Part shown: positions 57,791-64,000 of the stretch, piece by piece
Position numbering within the stretch: the stretch's first letter is position 1
Layout: every line of letters starts with the position of its first letter
Source of the DNA: Paraburkholderia sp. PGU19
GTDB taxonomy: Bacteria; Pseudomonadota; Gammaproteobacteria; Burkholderiales; Burkholderiaceae
DNA: 64,000 bases
Assembly (NCBI RefSeq): GCF_013426915.1
Contig: NZ_AP023183.1
Span: 124,001-188,000 of the forward strand
Direction: 5' to 3'
The notes under the pieces: model-generated
Told to the model about the DNA's origin: nothing
Databases searched by the model: none
The model's input: only the letters and a program-made list of their open reading frames with translations
Translations under genes and position numbers: made by a program

Positions 57791-58816
57791 TCAGGCGCGC
57801 GTCGCAAGCGGGGCGACCTGCGTGCGGCGTTCGCTGGTAGGCGCGATGCCGAAAGCTTCGCGATAGCTCTTGCTGAAATGGCACGCCGACTGGAAACCAC
57901 ACGCAATCGTGATCTTCATGATCGACATGTCTGTCTGTAGCAGCAGTTCTCGTGCGCGACGCAGGCGCAAAGTCAGATAATAGTGCGTCGGTGTCATCCC
58001 AACATGCTCGTGAAACAGTCGTTGCAACTGACGCTGAGACATGCTTGCAAGACGAGCGAGTTCTTCGCGCGAGAGCGGTTCCTCAATATTGTTCTCCATC
58101 AGTGCAATCACTTCGAACAGGGACTTGTTCGCGGAGCCGAGCCGCGCGATAAGTGGTATTCGTTGTTGCGCGCTGTTGTCACGCACATGCTCAACGACGA
58201 ACTGCTCGGCGATCTGTGTGACGCGTGCGGTGCCGACGCGCGCTCTTATGAGATGCAGCATCATGTCGAGCGGCGCAACCCCGCCTGTGCAGGTGACACG
58301 GTCGCGGTCGATCACGAAAAGCTCTTTCAGAAAGCGTATGTCGGGAAACTCTTCCTTGAGCGCCGACATATTTTCCCAGTGGATGGCACAGGTATAGCCA
58401 GAGAGTAGGCCGGATTTCGCGAGCGCATACGTCCCTGTACACAGACTGCCCAGCGCAACGCCCGTGCGCGAGAAGCGGCGCAAAGTCGATAGATGCTCGG
58501 GTGTCGTCATACGCTGTACGTCAACGCCGCCACACACGAACACGATGTCCGGGGTGCCGAGGCATTCGGCAGGGCCGGTATCGAGAGAAATGCCGTTGCT
58601 TGCCGCGACCGGGCCGCCTTCCGGGCTGATGATCGACCATCGGTAGAGCGGCTGACCACTCAGGTAGTTGGCCATGCGCAATACTTCGACAGCGTTCGTG
58701 AACGCGATCATCGTGAAGTTCGGTAGCGGCATGAACGCAAAATGCGCAAATGATGCAGTGCGGTCAGGCAACATATAAACCGTTCCTCGAATCTGATCAC
58801 TTCCAGCAGGGGACAT
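57791..58816 (-). CDS. GlxA-family AraC-type regulator (GbdR-like paralogue)
   Basis: The 341-residue protein has the DJ-1-like domain (FAFMPLPNFTMIAFTNAVEV, LGSLCTGTYALAKSGLLSGY) and AraC helices (LARLASMSQRQLQRLFHEHV, TIACGFQSACHFSKSYREAF). ATG 58816 is preferred because GGAG lies upstream; the frame opens 15 codons earlier. It converges on fdhA. It could regulate fdhA, sox or related methylamine genes, sensing a betaine pathway intermediate (family inference). A decayed paralogue at 25470-25862 occupies the mirror position at the left end of the island. Confidence 0.88.
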   Translation of the reverse strand: MSPAGSDQIRGTVYMLPDRTASFAHFAFMPLPNFTMIAFTNAVEVLRMANYLSGQPLYRWSIISPEGGPVAASNGISLDTGPAECLGTPDIVFVCGGVDVQRMTTPEHLSTLRRFSRTGVALGSLCTGTYALAKSGLLSGYTCAIHWENMSALKEEFPDIRFLKELFVIDRDRVTCTGGVAPLDMMLHLIRARVGTARVTQIAEQFVVEHVRDNSAQQRIPLIARLGSANKSLFEVIALMENNIEEPLSREELARLASMSQRQLQRLFHEHVGMTPTHYYLTLRLRRARELLLQTDMSIMKITIACGFQSACHFSKSYREAFGIAPTSERRTQVAPLATRA

Positions 58817-58953
58817 GGCCGGATAACTCCATTGTGGGAGTGTGCACAAAATACTTGCCATGCGGCGAAACCCTATGCCGCCGAGCGTTGGTCCCGTCGC
58901 ATGGATCTGGCGCTACCTCGACTCAGGTTCATTGCAGCGCATAAGTGCTAGGA

Positions 58954-59165
58954 AGGCGGCGTCGAACTCGTGACGGGCGGCACCGACAACCATCTGCTGC
59001 TCGTCGATCTACCTCCGAAGGGCCCGAAGGGCAAGCAGGTCGCGAGCAGGCGCGCGAACGCGCGGGCGTGCAACGACGATCACCTCGGGCATCTGTTTCG
59101 GCACGCCGTCGGGCACGACGCGCGGCTGTGGCGTCGCCGAGTTCCGCGTTATCGGCCTGATGAAG
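58954..59165 (+). pseudogene. glyA 3' fragment, internally deleted
   Basis: [19 protein letters not shown], then PKGPKGKQV and (after frame changes) a stretch encoding [20 protein letters not shown], align with residues from [19 protein letters not shown] to FREIGRLI of the intact GlyA at 27034. About 60 bases of the middle and all of the 5' half are missing. Codon choices differ from the intact copy, so it is a homologue of different ancestry rather than a fresh duplicate. Confidence 0.8.
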
Positions 59166-59489
59166 TGCGACAGTGCGGCATCTTTGTCACGCACCGCAAA
59201 AAAGGAGATACGCTAGCCCGATGCGACGATCGGCACAAACGGCGCAACTGCGCAGTTCCTGAAGAAGATGACATGGTCAGTGCGAAAGCCTTGTCAGCAA
59301 GACTCTTCGGTCGAACGAGCCGAACCGGTCACCACGGTCGCCGCGAGCAAATGCGCGTTGTATATCGACGAGACGAATTTTCACGCGCGTGTACGACGCT
59401 CTACGGATCGCGCGGTACGACGGGTGAAGTGCCGTGTCACCGACAAGGCGGTGCCTCTCGGCCTGGAAGACCGTCGCCGGACAGCGCCC
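59166..59489. other. Degenerate stretch between the glyA fragment and the HAD gene
   Basis: Short frames exist but none shows a recognisable family. Probably further decayed remnants of the same locus (inference). Confidence 0.4.
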
Positions 59490-60164
59490 TCATTTGGCAA
59501 GGTCTTCAACGCCGAACCATGCGGGAACGCATTCGATCGCCCGATCAAGGTTCTCAAGTATCGTCAAGCTGACCCCGATGACCTCGACGGATGGCTGTTT
59601 CATGTCAGGCACCGCCACGACCTGTATTCCCGCCCGATGTGCGGAAAGTACACCGTTCTCACTATCCTCGAACGCTAAGCAATTGCCCGGTGATTTTCCC
59701 AGACGAGAAGCTGCAAGTTCATACACGGCCGGATCCGGCTTGCCACGAGCTACTTCGTCGCCACCTGCAATTGCATTAAAGAAGTCGAGCACGCCGACCC
59801 GTGCAAGCCGCGATCTGATTTCTTGTCCGCTTGATGAAGACGCCACGGCGCATGGGATTCCGGCGTTGACCAACACGGTCAATAGGCCATGTACTCCGAT
59901 CTTCAGTGGAAACACAGGCGGAGACGTTGGAGAATGCAACCGCTGCCGAACTCGCGTAAGTGCTTCCTGAAATACCTGCTTTGCTGCGAACATCCTGGCT
60001 AACATCGCGTGGCACTCAGGCAGCGAGCGCCCGATAATCTCGGCATAGTCAATAGGGCGGATATGAACCCCAAGTTCATGTCCAACCGTTATCCATGTGT
60101 TCATGATCGCTCGCTCGGAATCGATCAGTAACCCGTCCATGTCGAAGATTGCCGCAGAGAACAT
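59490..60164 (-). CDS. HAD-superfamily hydrolase (beta-phosphoglucomutase/phosphoglycolate phosphatase-like)
   Basis: The 224-residue protein has the HAD motifs in order: [14 protein letters not shown] (nucleophile and general acid Asp), [12 protein letters not shown] (motif II Ser), [12 protein letters not shown] (motif III Lys) and [11 protein letters not shown] (motif IV acidic pair). The alpha-helical cap lies between motifs I and II. The subgroup includes 2-deoxyglucose-6-phosphate phosphatase and beta-phosphoglucomutase; the substrate is unknown. ATG 60164 is taken rather than the TTG two codons upstream. It stands alone. Confidence 0.87.
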   Translation of the reverse strand: MFSAAIFDMDGLLIDSERAIMNTWITVGHELGVHIRPIDYAEIIGRSLPECHAMLARMFAAKQVFQEALTRVRQRLHSPTSPPVFPLKIGVHGLLTVLVNAGIPCAVASSSSGQEIRSRLARVGVLDFFNAIAGGDEVARGKPDPAVYELAASRLGKSPGNCLAFEDSENGVLSAHRAGIQVVAVPDMKQPSVEVIGVSLTILENLDRAIECVPAWFGVEDLAK

Positions 60165-60388
60165 GTGCAAGAAGGCTAGGTGATGGAAGTGATGTCACTA
60201 TAAACCGTATGCTGGCAGAGGATAGCAGTTTCCATTGCATTGTCGGTCGGAAAATCATTGCGCGACGCTTCCAGGTTACAGGGCGAGCCGGTGTCGTGAA
60301 CAGATGTGTCGGTGTCGGAAACATACTAGCCCCAGTAACACTATTGAACTAAGGTGTTGGACCCCTTATCCGATCGTTTGGAATTGAC

Positions 60389-60733
60389 ATGTCCGATTTC
60401 ATAACTGTTTTGCGCGAAACCTGCCCGATTCCGGTCCTTGACGCCACCAAGTGGAAGCGCATCGGCGGCGATCCACACACCGTGAACCTCAACGCGTACC
60501 TCTCCAAGGACGGCAGCAAGATCATGGGCACCTGGATCTGCACACCGGGCAAGTTCGAGGTGAACTACGAGAAATGGGAGTTTTGCCACTTTCTCGACGG
60601 CTACTGCATTATCACGCCGGAAGGCGAGGAGTCGGTGCACCTGAAGGCCGGCGACGTGTTCGTGATTGAACCCGGCATGAAAGGGACCTGGGAGGTGGTG
60701 GAGACTGTGCGCAAGTACTTCGTCTTCGCCTGA
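60389..60733 (+). CDS. Small cupin-domain protein (Cupin_3/DUF861-like)
   Basis: This 114-residue single-domain cupin has the core FEVNYEKWEFCHFLDGYCII, then TPEGEESVHLKAGDVFVIEP and GMKGTWEVVETVRKYFVF. Members of this family are often (S)-ureidoglycine aminohydrolase-like or EutQ-like and lack strong metal-ligand conservation. No operon partner remains: the divergent HAD gene is on one side and an ISKra4-family element on the other. The function is unknown. Confidence 0.83.
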   Translation: MSDFITVLRETCPIPVLDATKWKRIGGDPHTVNLNAYLSKDGSKIMGTWICTPGKFEVNYEKWEFCHFLDGYCIITPEGEESVHLKAGDVFVIEPGMKGTWEVVETVRKYFVFA

Positions 60734-60854
60734 CGATACCGCGGTCCTCGGCTCGTTCCGACGGCTGCTCAACTGTTTGCGTTGCGCGGCTCAACCGGGA
60801 CGCGCCCGTCTTCGCTAGTTCCACTTGCGTCGTCAATGCCGGCGAGCCGTAGAT

Positions 60855-62434
60855 GAGAGCGTGCAGAAGTTGGGAGGCTCCCAAGGGGGCCGTTCGGTGG
60901 CGGCGCCGGTTTCACTTCAGGTAGGCTTACCAGTCTCGCAACGGCGGGAGCTAGCCATGCGGTTGATCATCGAAGCAAGGTTGGTCGACGGAGACAGTGA
61001 CACAGTCGAGGAGGGCGACGGAGTTCTGGCCGTCATTGAGCGCCCTGATTGCAGTCTTGCCGAACTCGGCCTGACTCTCGCGGAAGGGCGGTCGCTGCTG
61101 GCGAAGGTGCAGGCCGAGCTCATTTCGAAACAAGTTCAATGGTGGCTCCCAAGCCAGACCTGTTGTCAGAAATGCGGTGCGGCCTTGAGCCACAAGGACA
61201 GTCGCTCGACGGTGCTGCGCACTGTCTACGGCAAAGTAACCGTGAAGAGTCCGCGGCTGTGGTCGTGTGCTTGCCAGGAGACAGCGCAGACGCCGCAGCG
61301 CGTGGTGCATCCCCTGTCCAGAGCGCTCATCAGGCGCATCACCCCGGAACTGGTATACCTCGAGGCGAAGTGGGCGGCTCATTTGCCTTACAGACATGCC
61401 GCGGCCATGCTCAAGGAAGTGCTGCCGCTGGACAAGGGCATCTCGTCGAGCGGCATCTGGGATCGGATTCTTGACCTTGGAAATCAGCTCGACGCAGATA
61501 TCGAGCGTGACATCGCGCAGCTGCCCGGGTGTGTTGCAGACGATCAGGTTCGCGAATCTAGCCATGTTGCCTCAGTGAGCGTCGACTCGGCATGGCTGCG
61601 AAATTGCGACTTCCGGACGGACGCTAGCTGCCACGTGAACATTGTTGCCGGCCGGGCGACGTTCAAGGACGGTCCTCCAAAACTGTACGCGTATGTGCAC
61701 AAGGAAGTCACCTCGGCTGCAGCTCGACTCGATCAGTTCCTCAGCCGGAACGGTGTGGCGATCGACGAACGCGTGACCGTGATCAGCGATGAAGGCAGCA
61801 AGCTGGCTCGCGGCCGAATACTTGACTGGTTCCACATCGCGATGAAGTTCCGGGCGGCGCAGCGTTCCGTGTTTGGGAGCAACGTGATCGACTCCATGGA
61901 AAGGGAATCGGTGGAGGACGAGATCAATCATGCGAAGTGGCTGGTCTGGCATGGAAAGGGCAGTAAGGCACTGGAGCGAATCAAGGCACTGGACAGTCGG
62001 CTGCTGTCGAGGGAGGGATACGAATTCAAAACGTTGTGGTGGAACCTGAATAACGTTTCCAGTTACCTGAGGAGCAATGCGCGCACGCTGGTCAACTGCG
62101 GTGCCCGCCATCGCAAGGGCCTGCCGATTAGCAGCAGTATCGCGGAGTCAGCGGTGAACCACGTTGTCAGCTACCGCATGGCCAAGAAGCGACAGATGCG
62201 CTGGACAGACGAAGGGGCGCATTGCCTGGCGCAGGTACGGGTTGCGGTTTTGAACGGCGAATTCTCACCTCGTCGCATCTCGGAGCTGAAGACTGCTGCC
62301 CGGAGTTACGGCAAGTCCAACGGACCAGTGGCGGAAGGCTGGCGCCAGCCAGCGGACCGGGCTAAGTGCGCAACCATGCAGTAGAACGAGGAATCCTAAA
62401 TAAATCGAGATTTCCCCACTTATTGCGCGCTCTT
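60855..62434 (+). mobile_element. ISKra4-family insertion sequence, copy 2
   Basis: The left terminal repeat GAGAGCGTGCAGAAGTTGGG begins at 60855 and is almost identical to copy 1 over the first 100 bases. The right end is more diverged (GAGCGCGCAATAAGTGGGGA read inward from about 62434). Internal sequence differs from copy 1 throughout, so the two copies are separate lineages rather than recent transposition products. Confidence 0.82.
60957..62384 (+). CDS. ISKra4-family transposase with a nine-residue core deletion
   Basis: The 475-residue frame parallels copy 1 (CCQKCGAALSHKDSRSTVLR, GRILDWFHIAMKFRAAQRSV, KRQMRWTDEGAHCLAQVRVA). In the core, VTVISDDAGEFGKTVEGSQL of copy 1 is shortened to VTVISDEGSKL, an in-frame loss of 27 bases next to a predicted catalytic Asp. 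The C-terminus is longer (VAEGWRQPADRAKCATMQ). The frame is open, but the deletion probably inactivates it. Confidence 0.82.
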   Translation: MRLIIEARLVDGDSDTVEEGDGVLAVIERPDCSLAELGLTLAEGRSLLAKVQAELISKQVQWWLPSQTCCQKCGAALSHKDSRSTVLRTVYGKVTVKSPRLWSCACQETAQTPQRVVHPLSRALIRRITPELVYLEAKWAAHLPYRHAAAMLKEVLPLDKGISSSGIWDRILDLGNQLDADIERDIAQLPGCVADDQVRESSHVASVSVDSAWLRNCDFRTDASCHVNIVAGRATFKDGPPKLYAYVHKEVTSAAARLDQFLSRNGVAIDERVTVISDEGSKLARGRILDWFHIAMKFRAAQRSVFGSNVIDSMERESVEDEINHAKWLVWHGKGSKALERIKALDSRLLSREGYEFKTLWWNLNNVSSYLRSNARTLVNCGARHRKGLPISSSIAESAVNHVVSYRMAKKRQMRWTDEGAHCLAQVRVAVLNGEFSPRRISELKTAARSYGKSNGPVAEGWRQPADRAKCATMQ

Positions 62435-62964
62435 GTGATAAGCGTTTGAATTGTTGGTGCTTTTTTCCGGGCGATGGGTTGGACGCTCGTAGTGACACAA
62501 TTCCAGGCGCAACGGAGACAGATTCCCTTCGTTATACGCTGGCCGGGGTGGCAGAGGCGGCAACCATCGGCTCGTGACACAGGCCCGGCGTCTGCGGCAC
62601 CTGTCCTTCGGTCGCCATAGCCGTAGCGAACGGCCCGCAACGCCGCACGCAGGTACTTTTGGCCGGCCCGGTGTTGCGTGCCAGCCCTCTCTGGCTGAGA
62701 CCCGCGGGCATTCTCGCGGAATGCGGTTTCTGGCCGATGCAATCAGGCTGTTATCACATAAAGCGGGACCCGTTCTCACGTAAAGTGCTCCCACTGCGTC
62801 CCGATATTCTCAGCTAATGTGGTTCTACAGACCCCGATGTAATCGGTTCCCGCGTCGGAAGTTATTGAGCCGTTACACCTTGCCGTGGCAAGTCCGGGCG
62901 ATGTTGCACCTTGTGTGGCTCCCGCCCGCTTCGCCTTCGCGGCCCACAACAGGAGGAATCATCC
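62435..62964. other. Non-coding stretch with IS21-like end repeats (tentative)
   Basis: Two related blocks, ATAAAGCGGGACCCG and GTAAAGTGCTCCCAC (about 62758-62794), recall the repeated terminal sequences of IS21-type elements, but no istA/istB gene is present. The ribosome binding site of the otsA remnant, AGGAGGAATC, is at 62951-62960. Confidence 0.35.
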
Positions 62965-63524
62965 GTGAGCCGCCTTGTCGTCGTTTCCAACCGCATCGCC
63001 GATCCCCGCAAACCCGCTGCCGGTGGACTCGCGGTGGCCGTGCGGGAAAGCCTGCAGCAGACCGGGGGCTCTGGTTTGGCTGGAGCGGCAGGATTCAGGA
63101 CGAAGCGGTCACCGACCCTGCAAGGCAAGGCCAGCTTCACTTCCAGTCTGCCGGCGAAGTGACGCTGGCGACGCTGGATCTGAACCGGGAAGATCACGAC
63201 GCGTACTACCTCGGTTACGCCGACGGCGTGCTGTGGCCTGTGTTCCACTATCGCCTGGACCTGGCCAATTTTGATACCCGCTTCGCCGCGGGCTACCGGC
63301 GGGTGAACCGGTTGTTCGCGCAGAAGCTGCTGCTGTTGCTCAAGCCTGACGATCTGGTCTGGGTGCACGATTACCACCTGATCCCCCTCGCCGCCGAACT
63401 GCGCGCACTCGGATGTGGTAACCGCATCGGCTTCTTCCTGCATATTCCGATGCCGCCGCGCCTGATCATGGCGGCGATTCCGGAGCAGGGGCGATGCAAA
63501 CGGTATTGCCGACATGCAAGCTAG
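62965..63524 (+). pseudogene. otsA: Trehalose-6-phosphate synthase, frameshifted and truncated
   Basis: The GTG start at 62965 (SRLVVVSNRIADPRKPAAGG) follows AGGAGGAATCATCC. The frame breaks at a run of five G near 63063-63067. In the next frame LWFGWSGRIQDEAV, DGVLWPVFHYRLDL and VWVHDYHLIPLAAELRAL, then NRIGFFLHIPMPP, match OtsA. Homology ends near 63490 after about 180 of the usual 460 residues, with a stop at 63524, so the UDP-glucose-binding C-terminal domain is missing. OtsA makes trehalose 6-phosphate for osmoprotection; this copy cannot. Confidence 0.83.
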
Positions 63525-63564
63525 CTATCGCCACCCAGCCATGGGGGCATGAGCGACGCCGCAT

Positions 63565-64000
63565 TTACTTCGCTGTCGTTTCACTGCCAAGCATTGATCT
63601 GCGGCAGGCGGAATGGCCGCAATGACAAGCGTACTGGGCACGGATGTCTTCGGTCATCTCGCCGTCGATCGCGAGGCCGTAGTCGATGAAAAGTTCGTCG
63701 CCAGGCCTGATGCCGGTGAGTGCGTGGATGAAGACGCGATCGCCCGTCTCGATCGCCTCGCAGTTGGGTGTGCACGCATGGTTCAGGAAGCGGGCGCTGT
63801 TCCCGTCTCGACTGCCATCGATGACGCGGCCGTCAGACAGACCAAACACGAACGTATGGCCGGCCTCCGATCGCTGGCGTGCGGCGGCACGCCGCCAGCT
63901 GGTCAATTCACCCTTGTACTCGATGAGCCGCTCGCCTGCCGCGAGCGGCCGAAGCGCAAACAGTCCCTTGCCATGCACGGAGGAACGTCGCGCGGTGATA
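63565..64000 (-). CDS. SET-domain protein-lysine methyltransferase-like protein, 5' end outside window
   Basis: On the minus strand the frame continues to the window edge (ITARRSSVHGKGLFALRPLA), so the start lies beyond 64000. SET-domain motifs are present: GKGLFALRPLAAGERLIEYK, ARFLNHACTPNCEA, GDELFIDYGLAI and a post-SET-like cysteine group CHCGHSACRR near the end. Bacterial stand-alone SET proteins of about 150 residues are common in Burkholderiaceae; their substrates are largely unknown. It converges on the otsA remnant. Confidence 0.87.
   Translation of the reverse strand, partial: ITARRSSVHGKGLFALRPLAAGERLIEYKGELTSWRRAAARQRSEAGHTFVFGLSDGRVIDGSRDGNSARFLNHACTPNCEAIETGDRVFIHALTGIRPGDELFIDYGLAIDGEMTEDIRAQYACHCGHSACRRSMLGSETTAK

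Noticed and set aside
59268..59678. A 136-codon plus-strand frame between the glyA fragment and the HAD gene
   Set aside because: It overlaps the 3' end of the well-supported HAD gene on the other strand and has no family features or ribosome binding site.

Overview
The window is GC-rich and looks like a Burkholderiaceae replicon (Paraburkholderia/Caballeronia type; genus inferred from gene content, codon style and IS families, not proven). It reads as accessory DNA, such as a second chromosome or megaplasmid: catabolic operons separated by whole and broken insertion sequences (IS6, ISKra4, IS5, IS110 and IS630 families) and by many gene fragments. I saw no rRNA, tRNA or CRISPR array.

Layout. 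(a) 1-5.1 kb: the end of an oligopeptide-type ABC importer, whose last gene is translationally coupled to a three-subunit flavin/[2Fe-2S] amine or imino-acid dehydrogenase. A broken aspA follows. (b) 6.9-7.7 kb: an IS6-family element with a frameshifted transposase, then a DUF4239 membrane protein. (c) 9.2-19.1 kb: a sugar-acid or deoxy-sugar locus (SDR, FadR-type regulator, ribose-type ABC importer, aldose dehydrogenase, amidohydrolase fragment, zinc alcohol dehydrogenase, UxaB-like dehydrogenase, LacI fragment). Most of its enzymes and its binding protein carry single-base deletions, usually in runs of G or C. (d) 19.1-20.7 kb: an ISKra4-family element joining a beheaded lacI gene to a beheaded amino-acid-binding protein gene. 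(e) 21.6-26.7 kb: a GlxA/AraC regulator, an MFS transporter, and fragments of ISKra4, fdhA, a GlxA regulator, IS5 and IS110.

(f) 27.0-58.8 kb is the core: a near-complete glycine betaine catabolic island. The ABC importer (binding protein, ATPase, permease) brings in betaine. GbcAB removes the first methyl group, DgcAB with its own ETF pair removes the second from dimethylglycine, and SoxBDAG oxidises sarcosine to glycine. FdhA handles formaldehyde, GlyA turns glycine plus a C1 unit into serine, SdaA deaminates serine to pyruvate, and pyruvate carboxylase makes oxaloacetate. GlxA-family AraC regulators (GbdR type) sit inside and at the end of the island. Both ends carry the same gene order, fdhA-regulator-glyA, with opposite members decayed at each end. 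This suggests duplication or allelic replacement of the island.

(g) 59-64 kb: a HAD phosphatase, a small cupin, a second ISKra4-family copy with an internal deletion in its transposase, a truncated and frameshifted otsA, and a SET-domain protein running off the window edge.
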